Of a stretch of DNA of 64,000 bases, positions 21,563 to 33,319 are shown in pieces. Below the pieces are notes generated by a model. It had not been told where the DNA came from and did no database searches. It was given only the letters and a program-made list of their open reading frames with translations. The number at the start of each line of letters is the position of its first letter. Position 1 is the stretch's first letter. Origin of the DNA: Omphiscola glabra (lineage: Eukaryota; Mollusca; Gastropoda; Lymnaeidae); the NCBI GenBank assembly GCA_964017045.1, contig OZ024794.1:53722608-53786607 (forward strand), read 5' to 3'. A program made the translations under genes and the position numbers.

Positions 21563-23049
21563 CCATACTTAAATATGTACTTTTTTTTACACAGGTAGAT
21601 ATTTTGTTGAAAATCTTCTTAGCTTACGTTTATTTACACACACACAAATCTAAAAATTTATATATTCATTGTTTGTGTCGAAATGCTTGTGAAACTAGTC
21701 CTTTCAAGACCAACACAATTTTGGGTGATGTCTTTTTAAAAGTTAATGTTTGTGAGCGAGTGGGGAAAGAGTGGGGTTGGGGTAGGAGTGGGGTTGGGGG
21801 AGGAGTGGGGTTGGGGGTGGTAGAGAAAGCACTCGAATAAGGGAAACAATCCATGGAATTGAAGCTATTCATTACTTCAATTCAAAAGACGCCACCAAAC
21901 TTTGGTACCAATGACTTTGACACATTTTCCCTCTGAGTGTTCTGACTCGTGGTTCCACTCCGTGAAATCAGATCGAATCGGGCCTATTAACAGGGACAAG
22001 ATGGACAAGTTCACACGTCCTGTGTTTTTTTACTAAAATATTTAAGGGTGACAAGTGCACACAAGCATATACAATGATTTTACCAAAATGTTTAAGGGGC
22101 CAAGTGCACCGAAGAACATTTTTAAAACACAAAATATTTCTAGTAAATCACTATAATTTACTTGTTGCGAGCATGACGGTGTCTTATAAGTCCAAATCAT
22201 GTATTATGTATTGTACAAGTCTGACATATTGCATATTTAATATACAACTAAAACAAAATAATTTGAATTTCTATATTTAGATACTGGACTTTTTTAAAAT
22301 TGTAAACCAAACTCCAACTCTCATTTTTATGACTTTTTATGTCATTGGCTTCTCTAGTCGGTAATTTTCTCATGATTGTGTCCACAGCCTATGACTTAAT
22401 TTTTGTTACACCATTTAACCTTTTGAATAGCCGTTACACTGGTGTGAGATACTGTTATACATAGAACTTCTGTGTCAATAGAATTGTTGATCCATGACGC
22501 CGTATCCTCCTTGACCCCTATGTTCCCTATCCTGGACGTTTATTCTCGCGTTATAATGGATGGCTTTATCCTTCTGAGCTCTCATTAGGCCGTCATCTCA
22601 CTGCCTCTGGGCTCCTAATTATTCATTGGGTGTGTGTCCTGCTTGTTGTGTTAATAACGACTCAATTGGATGTCCAGTAATCGGTTTGCCTGATTTCCCC
22701 CCCCCCCCAAGCCCCCGCCACACATATGTGTCTATCCATCAATTTATTTGTATACGTTAAACGCCTAATTGTGATAGTTATTATATTCAAAACATTTGGC
22801 TACGACTGGTTCTATTTATATTTTTGTTTTTTCCTTTTTTTTATTTGTTATACTAAATTTACATTGTGTATTTCTTAACGAGTTACGGAAGTTAAGTTCC
22901 CTGAAGGGGCGTATCTAAGGTTAGCGATGATCAGGATAAGCCAAACTTCTTTTGCCGTCCCTTCCAGAATAACAACACTGCACTTTGCCGAGAATTGATT
23001 TTTTTTAATGCCGCCTGGGGTTGACCATCCACTCTGCTACCACTATCAA
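21563..23049. other. No gene recognised; G-rich patch
   Basis: A purine-rich patch GTGGGGTTGGGGGAGGAGTG at about 21774-21822 has spaced G runs. The rest is unique AT-rich sequence without a recognised gene. Confidence 0.5.
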
Positions 23050-23347
23050 ATGCAACTAGCCACATGTGGTTAGGTAGTGCCATTCTTTACCATGGGCCAC
23101 ATGTGGTTAGGTAGTGCCATTCTTATGCCATTGACACCTGTGGTTAGATGGTGCTATTCTTAAGCAACTAGTCACCTGTGGTTAGATGGTGCTATTCTTA
23201 TGCAACGAGTCACCTGTGGTTAGATGGTGCTATTCTTATGCAACTAGTCACCTGTGGTTAGAGGGTGCTATTCTTATGGAACTAGTCACCTGTGGTTAGA
23301 TGGTGCTATTCTTATGCAACTAGTCATCTGTGGTTAGATGGTGCTAT
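23050..23347. repeat. 38-bp tandem repeat, about 7-8 units
   Basis: Units contain CACCTGTGGTTAGATGGTGC and TATTCTTATGCAACTAGT. The first two units are more diverged (CACATGTGGTTAGGTAGTGC). Confidence 0.9.
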
Positions 23348-23827
23348 TAAACTTGCTAAATTAATTTTTTAAATCATTCTTTTAAAATTTGTCAACAAGT
23401 TTTACAGTGAGTTTTAGAGTTACCAGAGTTTCTCAAAAACATCAAACAGATGAAGCTCTTGATTACGTTTATGCCATTATGAAAACTGTTACTTTGACAT
23501 AGTTACAAAACATATCGACTACGATTGGACAATATATAATTGAATTAAAGTTTTCATTCATAGACATTGACATATTTTATGATCGGAATTTGTATTCATT
23601 GTTAAACTCTCACGACATCACACAAGACGGATCGTGACGTGAGTGGATCAAAGAAGTTACCGGTGGGAGTGGGGTATAAAGAGGTTTAAGGGAAACAATT
23701 TATGCAGATAATAGAATAACGGGACAGAATAATTGGTAGTTTACGGCGTATTTCATATTTGTTACGGGTTGTTATAATTTTGTTGCGGCTTTTTTTTTTC
23801 TTTTAAGCGTGAACCAAAATTAAACAC

Positions 23828-24690
23828 ACAACTAATCAACCAACAACTGATCAACCAACAACCGACCAAACAACGACCGACCAACCAACAAGCGACCAAA
23901 CAACGACCGACCAACCAACAAGCGACCAACCAACAACCGATCAACCAACAATCGACTAACCAACAATCGACCAAACAACGACCGACCAACCAACGACCGA
24001 CCAACCAACGACCGACCACCAACAACTGACCAACCAACGACCGACCAACCAACGACCGACCAACCAACAACTGACCAACCAACAAGCGACCAACCAACAA
24101 CCGACCAACCAGCAACCGATCAACCAACAACTGACCAACCAACGACCGACCAACCAACGACCGACCAACCAACAACTGACCAACCAACAACCGACCAACC
24201 AACAATTGACAAACAAACGACGACCAACCAACAACTGACCAACCAACAACTGACCAATCAACAACTGACCAAACAACGACCGACCAACCAACGACAGACC
24301 AACCAACAACTGACCAACCAACAACCGACCAACCAACAACTGACCAACCAACAAGCGACCAACCAACAACCGACCAAACAACAACCGACCAACCAACAAT
24401 TGACCAATCAACAACAGAACAACCAACCATCGACCAAACAAAAATCCACTAACAAACAACCGACCAACCAACAACCGACCAACCAACAACCGACCAACCA
24501 ACAACCGACCAACCAACAACCGACCAACCAACAACCGACCAACCAACAACTGACCAACCAACAAGCGACCAACCAACAACTGACCAACCAACAACCGACC
24601 AACCAACAACTGACCAACCAACAATTGACCAACCAACAAGCGACCAACCAACGACCAACCAACCAACAACCGACCAAACGAATGACCGAT
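23828..24690. repeat. 15-bp minisatellite (GACCAACCAACAACC), about 57 units
   Basis: Imperfect 15-bp units over some 860 bp, with variants ending ACCG, ACTG, AGCG and ACGACCG. The minus-strand frames of up to 237 codons (repeats of LLVGR / VVGWS) and the plus-strand frame of NQQPT repeats are consequences of the 15-bp period. Confidence 0.95.
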
Positions 24691-25423
24691 TTACAAACGG
24701 ACACAAAACCAGAGTATAGAACATGTGTGTTATATATTGACACAAAGCGTATCATGGCAGGGAGTGTACGGAACATCTAACAGACTTGTCCACAACTAAG
24801 AAACAGCAGAATGCTCTCTGAAAAAGTGTTCTTAGTACTGAATACTCGCCTAAAACATTTCCAGAAAAAAAAAAGATCGCGTGTCTGAAACGAGACGAGC
24901 TCATAGATTTGTTTTGCCTTTTAAAAGCTGAAATTAACCTTCAAGACCTCGAGAGGTCACAGAGCTGATATTCGCTTCACAGGGAAAGTGCCATAGAGTT
25001 TGAACCTTTAAAAGATTGACCGGACACACATTTTTACAAAAATATCAATCTTAATCTTTTCTTTCCTTTTTTTTAGAGCGTGTTACACTTTAATTGTACT
25101 TTATTATTTTCTTGCTATGTTATAATTATTGAAATGAGTTTCTTAAAGTTATTGTCAAATAAATGAAAGCAAAGTATAGCGTACGGCTTATATAATTTTA
25201 AACTTCAACAAAGAGCTAATTTAGCCATCACAACTTGTCTGCTAGTATGATCTTTATATTGACGTCCCCGAGCAAATGTGTTATATTAATCCTCTATTTT
25301 CCCGCCACTTTCTTGTCTGGGAAAAGGTTGTTTACATCCGAATGCGTTCGATTTGGTCTTAAGTATGCCATTAGGTGACGCAGTTTCTAGAATTTCTGTA
25401 CTAGAACATCCGGATTTAATTAC
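24691..25423. other. No gene recognised
   Basis: Unique AT-rich sequence leading to the TATA-like box at 25424. The last 120 bp are less AT-rich and may be a promoter-like or LTR-like segment (see the finding at 25424-26115). Confidence 0.45.
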
Positions 25424-25432
25424 TATATAAAG
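25424..25432 (+). promoter_or_regulatory. TATA-box-like sequence upstream of 20-bp array
   Basis: TATATAAAG lies 37 bp before the first repeat unit, followed by TTCTTAGCAAACAGAC, where a start site about 25-30 bp downstream would fall. AATAAA occurs at 26110-26115 just after the array, followed by GTGAGATTTTTGTTC. The arrangement resembles the U3-R-U5 layout of an LTR, but no LTR ends or target duplication were found. The functional claim is an inference. Confidence 0.3.
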
Positions 25433-25460
25433 CCCGCCAGGTTTCTTAGCAAACAGACTT

Positions 25461-26108
25461 AGCGAGACTTCTATAGACAGAGCAAGACTTCTATTGACAT
25501 TGCGAGACTTCTATTGACATTGCGAGACTTCTATAGACAGAGCAAGACTTCTATTGACATTGCGAGACTTCTATAGACAGAGCGAGACTTCTATTGACAT
25601 TGCGAGACTTCTATAGACAGAGCGAGACTTCTATTGACATTGCGAGACTTCTATAGACAGAGCAAGACTTCTATTGACATTGCGAGACTTCTATAGACAG
25701 AGCGAGACTTCTATTGACATTGCGAGACTTCTATAGACAGAGCAAGACTTCTATTGACATTGCGAGACTTCTATAGACAGAGCAAGACTTCTATTGACAT
25801 TGCGAGACTTCTATAGACAGAGCAAGACTTCTATTGACATTGCGAGACTTCTATAGACAGAGCAAGACTTCTATTGACATTGCGAGACTTCTATAGACAG
25901 AGCGAGACATCTATTGACATTGCGAGACTTCTATAGACAGAGCAAGACTTCTATTGACATTGCGAGACTTCTATAGACAGAGCAAGACTTCTATAGACAG
26001 AGCAAGACTTCTATAGACAGAGCAAGACTTCTATAGACAGAGCAAGACTTCTATAGACAGAGCAAGACTTCTATAGACAGAGCAAGACTTCTATTGACAT
26101 TGCGAGAC
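25461..26108. repeat. 20-bp minisatellite, about 32 units, dimeric then monomeric
   Basis: Two unit types, GCGAGACTTCTATAGACAGA and GCAAGACTTCTATTGACATT (first and second halves variable), alternate as a 40-bp dimer from about 25520 to 25980. From 25981 to 26080 a single type (AGCAAGACTTCTATAGACAG) is repeated. Confidence 0.95.
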
Positions 26109-26157
26109 AAATAAAGTGAGATTTTTGTTCTTCTTATTTTATTGTGTTAATGAAGGG

Positions 26158-26472
26158 GATTCAGCTCGGATTTAATTAAAGGGATTCATCTTGTATATAA
26201 CGAAAGGGATTCATCTTGTGTTTAATGAAAGATTCTCGGCTTGTGTTTAATGAAAGAGATTCGGCTTGTGTTTAATAAAAGAAATTCAGCTTGTGTTTAA
26301 ATGAAAGAGATTCAGCTTGTGTTTAAATGAAAGAGATTCAGCTTGTGTTTAAATGAAAGAGATTCAGCTTGTGTTTAATGAGAGAGATTCAGCTTGTGTT
26401 TAATGAGAGAGATTCAGCTTGTGTTTAATGAAAGAGATTCGGCTTGTGTTTAATGAAAGAGATTCAGCTTGC
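26158..26472. repeat. 25-26 bp minisatellite, about 12 units
   Basis: Units of the form GAAAGAGATTCAGCTTGTGT plus TTAAT, with variants GGCTTG and TTTAAAT. It follows the 20-bp array after only 50 bp. Confidence 0.9.
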
Positions 26473-27311
26473 CGCCTAACATAGTGAAACGAAATAAACC
26501 GCGCCGAGTCTCCGACAAGAACCGGTCTAGTCACCCGACAACATCTAGACGCCAATCAAACGTCAGGTCGTGACTGTCTCAAACGGTTGAGGTGACCGGT
26601 GGGTCCAACAAAACCCACTGATTGTCCTCGACTGACTACTTTATGTCGACAGAGAATATTGATCATCTCCCAGTTGGGTTTAAATACTCTCCCCCATCCC
26701 CCCCCCCCCCCCACAGAAAGTGATTATAGGGGTATCACACGTTTTCCCCCTTTGAGAACTAAAATAATTAATATATGCTCCTTCAAAACCAAATGGCTTG
26801 CCACGACTTTTTCTTAATTTATTCCCTTCATTATACACGTATCAAAAGACCATTGGCACCTGACAAATTTAGTAATGAGCGAGAGGAGTACTATAAAACT
26901 AGCAGTAGATAACTTAACACTAACCGACTGGGCATAGACGCCGAGCAGGGTTTCTTAACCAGGTACACCCCATAGGGGCGCGGTTGACAGTGGCATGAGG
27001 TGCGAAAGATCCAGAATTTCGGTTTCTTTGCATTTTATTCGCATTTCTATCCTAGGTGTGAGGGATATTTTTTTTTTAATCAAGGAGTGGGCTTGATATG
27101 TTTTGAGATAAAGAGGGGGTGTGAAATCAAGAGGAGGTGGGGGATACGATTTGAAATCAAGAGGGGGCTATTGGATATGTTTTCAAATCAAGAGGGGGCT
27201 AGGAGGCGCTGACGTAGAGTAAATCTTTATTTGGTTAAGACAACGCACATTTTACCGATGGGACTAAAGACTTCTGCATTTAAGAAAATACGTAGATAAA
27301 CATGAATAAAT
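26473..27311. other. No gene; possible hAT-like fragment and small direct repeats
   Basis: CAGGGTTTCTTAACC at 26946 is a typical hAT-like terminus; GGTTAAGACAACGC near 27233 may be its decayed partner, without a convincing target duplication. In between, AAATCAAGAGGGGGCT-like segments repeat three to four times (27105-27207). A run of about 15 C lies at 26698-26712. Confidence 0.35.
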
Positions 27312-28375
27312 TTAGAGAAGGAAGTCGATGCTGCATAATGGGCCACCATGAGGCACTACAACATCAACACAAACCTTACCACAATGATATGCGGCCTCTA
27401 TGATAAGGCCACCATTGCAGCCTTCTTCAACAATAACATCGGAGAATGATTTATGACCACGGTTGGATACTCTCCCCCGCGCTGTTCAACATCTTCTTGG
27501 AGAGAATTATGTCAAATGTATTGGAAGCGCATCTGAAAGACAGTCAGCATTGGTGACAGAACAATCACCAACCTACGTTTTGCGGATGGCATAGATGGAC
27601 TGGCTGGAAGCGAAGAAGAGCTCGCCAACCTATTAAAACGTCTCAACAAGACTTCATCGTCCTTCGGCATGCAAATCAGTGCAGAAAATACAAACTTGTT
27701 GACAAATAACACAACCGGCAACGCCATTAAAATTAAGGTCGGGGAGGAAAGAATTAGAGACAGTAGGCAGCTTCACGACCTAGGAGCAAAAGTCTTGGAA
27801 GAAGACTACAAGCCCGAATTGATGGCCAGGATTGCCCAGACAACAACAGCACTAAAGATGATTAAGAAAATATGGAATGACTAAAATATAGCCCCGAGCA
27901 TCAAAGTCAGGCTGATGTGCTCATTAGTCCTATCCATTTTCTTGTATGCCTGTGAGCCTGGAAATTAACAGCACAACTTGAAAGAAAAATAAAGGCGATG
28001 GAGATTATATGTTTCAGAAACATTCTTGTAATCTGCTATAGAGACCATATCTGTAACGAACACATGAATGAAAGGATTTATCAAGCCATTGGGCAGTATG
28101 ATGACCTTCTGGTGACTGTAAAAAAGCGCAAACTGGAATGGTATGGCCACGTGACAAGAAAACAACGGATCGCCAAAGAAATCATGCAGGCCACAACGAG
28201 TGGAGGGAGAAGAAGAGTAAGACAGAGAAAAAGATTGGAAGATAACATCAAAGAGTGGACGGGACTAAGGCTAGTCTATTCTTTGCGTAGTGCGGAAAAC
28301 AGAGAGGAATGGAGAAGGATAGTTTTCATGTCATCTGTGGCGCCCCAAGGGTCCAAGGACTAAGGGACATGATGA
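27312..28375 (+). pseudogene. LINE reverse-transcriptase remnant with lost catalytic residue
   Basis: The conceptual translation, spread over three frames, gives WATMRHYNINTNLTTMICGL and YDKATIAAFFNNNIGE. Next comes LSPALFNIFLERIM (motif B region, with the preceding conserved RQG segment deleted), then LRFADGIDGLAGSEEELANL. The last is motif C, where FADD has become FADG. Downstream are LMCSLVLSIFLYAC, KLEWYGHVTRKQRIAKEIMQ, GGRRRVRQRKRLEDNIKEWT and SSVAPQGSKD, then a stop and a GATGATGAT tail. Stops and frameshifts are numerous, for example TAA at 27336-27338 and the stop at 27882-27884. The N-terminal endonuclease and motif A are absent. The last 390 bp match 5911-6330. Probably RTE-like. 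Dead copy. Confidence 0.85.
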
Positions 28376-28861
28376 TGATATATAAAATGCAATATATAAA
28401 ATAGGTCTCATCAGCCTTGTGCGTAAAAGCAACCAAGTTCGCCATTAGCGTAGACGATGTATAAGGTGGTTCATAGTCGATCTCGACTGAAGAACTATAA
28501 ATAAATAAGAAGAATGAAAAGAAGAAAATAATAAGCACAAGCCACCCAAAGTCACAAATTCAGCAATAGCTTTTACCCGGAAGTGAACGTTAACAACAGG
28601 AAGTGCCATTTGCAAGCGCCGGTCATTATGGATGTGGCCGATGCCTCTTGCAATCACCGACCAAAATTAGCGAAACAAGTTTTTTCCCAATAAATTCTTT
28701 CCGGTGTACTCTTAGCATACCATGTCACGGCTGCTGCCGTATCAGAAACACAACTACACAACTAACTCTTTACAATGTTTTAAAACAGGACAGTATTCTG
28801 GTATTTCTACATAACACAACTCAGTGCTCTCTCACCCATCAGGCAACACATAGTGTCACCA
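28376..28861. other. No gene recognised
   Basis: Unique sequence between the LINE tail and a C-rich microsatellite. Frames on both strands are short and unrecognised. Confidence 0.45.
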
Positions 28862-29055
28862 CTCCCCACCCACCCCCACCCCCACCCCCACACCCACCCC
28901 CAAACCCCCACCCACCCCCACACCCCGTACCCCCAACCACACCCCCACACCCCATACACCCACCCACACCCCCCACACCCACCCACCACACCCCACACAC
29001 CCCACCCACTCTCCACACCCCCCACACTCCCCCACATCCCCCACACCCCCGTGTA
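28862..29055. repeat. C-rich (CCCCCACACC)n microsatellite
   Basis: About 195 bp with almost only C and A on the plus strand (ACCCACCCCCACACCCC). The complementary strand is G-rich with many G3-G5 runs, which could favour G-quadruplex formation. Five overlapping frames here are artefacts. Confidence 0.95.
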
Positions 29056-29643
29056 ACAGCGACGATAATTGTTTGACATATGATTTTCATTGACCACATT
29101 GTAACTTGTTCACAGAGTTGAATATTGACGACAGTATATCATGTCTTATTAGTCAACCAGCTATAGACCCGGTAAACAGTGGCGGTCACTATTCGTGGAC
29201 GTCCAATCTAATAAAGCTACTTTACCAAAACATGCACTCAAGTACGCAATTTATAAGAATCCAAATTAGTGCTACCCCCCCTCCGGCTTACAACGACACA
29301 CTTTTTACGCCCCTGAACTATATCAATATAATATGCCCAAGCCCTTTTATACACCAGATTTTTAACACCATATTTTTTTTTAATTGAGAATATTTCCGTG
29401 AAACAAAAGACAGTGTGACGTACAAAACACACTGGAGATATTTTTAAGAATATCCATTATCATTTAGCGCAGTTATCGGAAATTTGTATTTACTGAAATC
29501 AGCGCCATCTGGTAACGTGAGAATTATGTATACGGCTTGAAGTATTCCACGTGCATTATACCTGGGAGCTATCTCATTCAAATGGCGCTTTACATGTTTT
29601 TTTGCAATCCCCCACACCCAGATATTTAGCATCTTTTCGTATA
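29056..29643. other. No gene recognised
   Basis: Unique sequence with no recognised coding region or repeat. Confidence 0.45.
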
Positions 29644-30201
29644 CATCCATACCTCGCTTTACGGCCTAGATACGTTCCGGAAAAGTTGGCCGTAAAGCGA
29701 AAAGCCGTATAATGAATCAATAATTTTGATATAAACCCATACAAATTTGATTGGATCTGTTCCAATTTTTGTATAAAATAATAAAGTCGTTAGTTCATAA
29801 ATCATTTTATTCTTTTCATTTCCTATAAAAATAAAAGTACAAAACATTGTAATAGTAAACTGAAATTTAAAAAAATAAACATATAAATTAAAAAACAAAA
29901 GAAATCATATGCACATATTTATACATAAAATAAAATTCACCAATTAATCCAAACAAACAAGACAGAAACAAACACATCAACTTACTGAGTCACAGGATAT
30001 GAATAATGTGGGATAGCACAGGAAATAAGGCAGACTACTAAAGCAGCGCCGCCTAAGGGGAGAAGCTGAAACTAAAGAGAGGACATCTATTGGCCGTATA
30101 ATGAAACATCGTGGGCCGTAAACCGAAAAAGTGCCATAATTTAAAGTTGGCCGTAAAGCGAAAAGCCGTATAAAGAGCGGCCGTATAGCGAGGTATAGGT
30201 G
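29644..30201. mobile_element. 558-bp TIR element (Tc1/mariner-like MITE) with TA duplication
   Basis: The left end CATCCATACCTCGCTTTACG and the reverse complement of the right end, CACCTATACCTCGCTATACG, are 17 of 20 identical. TA dinucleotides flank both ends (29642-29643 and 30202-30203), as for Tc1/mariner targets. A 29-bp direct repeat containing TTGGCCGTAAAGCGAAAAGC is present near both ends, at about 29683 and 30143, and GGCCGTATAATGAA recurs at 30091. The interior is AT-rich and has no transposase frame, so the element is non-autonomous. Confidence 0.7.
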
Positions 30202-31092
30202 TACTAAGGAAAAAACAAAAATGAACAGACCCAAGAGTTAATGAAGCATTTATTGAACCACGGCCAAACGCATGAGATAGATGAGAAAGAGGAAACTAGA
30301 TGAAATGTAGGGAGGTTGTTTGGTGTTATTGTTGTTTTGTTTTTCGGCGGTGAGGAGGATTTGGGGTGGGGGGGTGGATAGCTTTCTGTTTTTGGGTTCA
30401 TTAAAAGATTTGTGCAGCTTTTTTTTTTAATTATAATAATACTTGATTTTCAGATAAAAAATATTCTGTTGCTTAGAAATGTGATTTTTTAAAAAAATTG
30501 CAAATGTCTTTCCCCTTTAAACAAAGGTTAAAAATATTTATTTTTTATTTAGGAAAAATACTATTTTAACATTTCATATGTGCTTCATTGTCCCCCCCCC
30601 TAACTCCCCCCCCCCCCCCACCACCCCAAAAAATTTTTTATATTTTTTTTATATAGTTCATCTGTTTTGCATCTTTACAAAGTATGATGCCTTTACGATA
30701 ATGAAATTTGAAAGGAAATGACGATATAATCCAGATAAGGCTCTGACGTCTACATGAAGTCGAGCTTGACTTGTTCATTAATTCAAGTGTTATCAGAGTT
30801 CTTGGGTGGCGTGCTTCTGGCGAAGGCTGTGATAGACAAGAGACATCGATAATTTCACCGAAAGCCGGTCGTGGCATGGTGATTAAAAAGTCGGCCCTTG
30901 TATTCTTGTTATAAATATTCAAATCAACATCGGTGTCAACAGCCGAGACATTTCTTCAGATTCTACGGAAGTTATTTTTTAGTTTTACATTTCATGTATT
31001 CCTTTAGAGTGCCTCCTTTATTGCTATGCATGGCAGCTTTGAGGAGACAACATGGTTAAGGCAGTGTTGTTTCCACTGATGTGTACCTAGCT
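30202..31092. other. No gene recognised; C-tracts
   Basis: AT-rich, with poly-C runs around 30592-30618. A 94-codon minus-strand frame at 30638-30922 has no recognisable domain. Confidence 0.4.
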
Positions 31093-31272
31093 CAGCGGTT
31101 CTCAACCTGTGGGTCGAATTACTCTTTCTCAGGGGTCGCCTAAGACTATCGGAAAACACATATACTCCACAGTTATAAAGTAGCAACGAACATAATTTTG
31201 TGGTTGGGGGATCGCCACAACATGAGGAACTGTATTAAAGGGTCGCGTCATCAGGAAGGTTGAGAACCACTG
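31093..31272 (+). mobile_element. hAT MITE with perfect 8-bp target duplication
   Basis: CAGCGGTTCTCAACCT at the left end is the near-complement of AGGTTGAGAACCACTG at the right end. ACCTAGCT occurs immediately before (31085-31092) and after (31273-31280), a perfect 8-bp duplication characteristic of hAT insertion. It is 180 bp long with no coding capacity. The interior carries GGGTCGCCTAAGACTATCGG and AACATGAGGAACTG, shared with the copy at 59273-59456. Confidence 0.95.
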
Positions 31273-31280
31273 ACCTAGCT

Positions 31281-31750
31281 GCTTTAGATTTTAATGGGAA
31301 ACATATTTGCACTTTACAAACAAAATCTCGATGACAGTGTGTCTAAACGCGTGTCTCGTGGAAAAAATGCGAAACTTCACAGAAATCGCCAACTTATATA
31401 GATATATTAGTTTAACTTTGTCCGTGGTGCCCTACCAAAACATCAGAATCCTTTTGAAATAGATTCATTTTAACAGGGACTCCGTATACAGTATCGATCG
31501 AAAATTTCAAAACACAAATCACCTTTTCATTTGAGAACCACTGTCATTTAAGCCGTTTTCCGGGAAATGCCAATCATAACTCCAGCAAGACGGTCGGTCA
31601 AATTATTCCAGACGACCGAACTACACGAGTCTTCAGGAGACATGCTGTCAGCGCAACACAGACCATGAATGACAATCTCTGTCTGTACTTCAGTCGTATA
31701 CTGTTCTAACACATAGAATCATGTTTCAGGGTTCGTTTGACCCATAAAGC
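31281..31750. other. No gene recognised
   Basis: Unique sequence with no recognised coding region or repeat. Confidence 0.45.
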
Positions 31751-32080
31751 GGCATATCTCTTTAACGCTGGACATTACGTGGCATATCTCTTTAACGCTG
31801 GACATTACGTGGCATATCTCTTTAACGCTGGACATTACGTGGCATATCTCTTTAACGCTGGACATTACGTGGCATATCTCTTTAACGCTGGACATTACGG
31901 GGTATATCTCTTTAACGCTGGACATTACGTGGCATATCTCTTTAACGCTGGACATTACGTGGCATATCTCTTTAACGCTGTACATTACGTGGAATATCTC
32001 TTTAACGCTGGACATTACGTGGCATATCTCTTTAACGCTGGACATTACGTGGCATATCTCTTTAACGCTGGACATTACGA
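31751..32080. repeat. 30-bp minisatellite, 11 units
   Basis: Eleven nearly perfect copies of the 30-bp unit beginning GGCATATCTCTTTAACGCTG and ending GACATTACGT. Only isolated substitutions occur (31900-31903, 31981, 31993). All frames stay open because 30 is divisible by three. Confidence 0.97.
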
Positions 32081-33319
32081 ACACTCCCATGCCTTGTCTA
32101 AATATCACCTATAGATGAACGTTTCTTCTGTTTGTTTTTTTTTTTTGCAGTTTTTTTGCAGTTTTTTTTCGGTATTGATATAAAGATATCTTGACATTGA
32201 TTTGGGCATATAGAGTCATCTGCAATGTCATTGACATTTCGCGGTCAACAAATATCAAGGATGATTTTTTTTTAAGTGACTAGAATATTTCGGATATGTA
32301 ACAATACTGAAATTAAACCATACTTTCTGTGTGTTAATTACTACTGTCATATGATGGATGGCCTGTAGCGACTTATACTTATTGAAGAACTGAATAAATC
32401 CAACTGAATAATTCACACGGTACTTTATTGCATGATAAATAATAAAAATAAATCCTTGGCTTTGGTACATCCTTGTAACTGACAAAGTTACAGTGTAAAG
32501 AATATAACACACACCTTGAATATCATTCCATCCGAAATTAATACAATAGCCAAGTCCAACATGTCCTCCATCCTCTCAGATAAAATCGTGCACACTCTCT
32601 ACTCAGAAAATCATGAGTTCTCCCTCCGCTCTGAAAAACCAGTCCCTGCTTTTTCTCGTGACATAATTCATTTTTTGTCGAATCCCTACGCCATCGTGCA
32701 GTAGGAGTAAATAATATTGTTATGTGACAGATCAAGGTTAACTTGTGGTGTTACAGTTAGGTCAACAATAATAGAAGTCTTTGAACATATAATGTCGCTA
32801 TTAATAGAAATGTTCGCACATGTCAAGTCAGTTAATCACTGTCAGATGTCGGAGGGATTTGATGCGGAGTATTAAGTGTCTAAACTTTTCTTCTTTTTTT
32901 TAAAATTTAAATGCTATAATACTGAAATACCGTTATAAATTAAATGTGTTATTATTTTAAAAAGTACAGACATGACAAGTCCAGGTATAATTGCACCTAT
33001 TTAATGTTATAAACTGCGCCAGAAAAGCAAAGACCATGTCGATTGAAACGCATTGAGGCACATATTACAAAGTGACTCATTTCCTTGTGAAGCAAAAAAT
33101 ACTTTTATATTTATCTTGAGCGTCATAAAAATGTACACTTTCCAACTCAAAAGCCCTTTCAATTTTTACCGTAATCGCGTTCATTATAGCAGAGCATGGC
33201 AACCCTTTTGTCACTCGCGTCACACCTTTGGCTTTTCCAAGGCTTCTGCGGCACACCGCAAGTAATATCAAAGGTGTAGTATTACATTGCATTGCTCTCT
33301 ATCAACTGTCTGTATTGGC
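32081..33319. other. Mostly no gene; unrecognised 62-codon frame at 32516-32704
   Basis: The plus-strand frame at 32516-32704 has C-biased third positions and balanced composition (MSSILSDKIVHTLYSENHEF, then SLRSEKPVPAFSRDII), more coding-like than its surroundings. It ends at TAG 32702-32704. I recognise no family. It could be a degraded coding fragment or chance. The segment 33195-33275 (GCATGGCAACCCTTTTGTCA) resembles a MITE interior but no termini were found. Confidence 0.3.

Noticed and set aside
23762..24776. Overlapping ORFs of 98-237 codons with VVGWS / LLVGR / NQQPT repeats
   Set aside because: Products of a 15-bp minisatellite; several frames on both strands are open at once, as expected from the period.
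28603..29099. ORFs rich in P/H/T (plus) or G/W/V (minus)
   Set aside because: They coincide with a (CCCCCACACC)n microsatellite.
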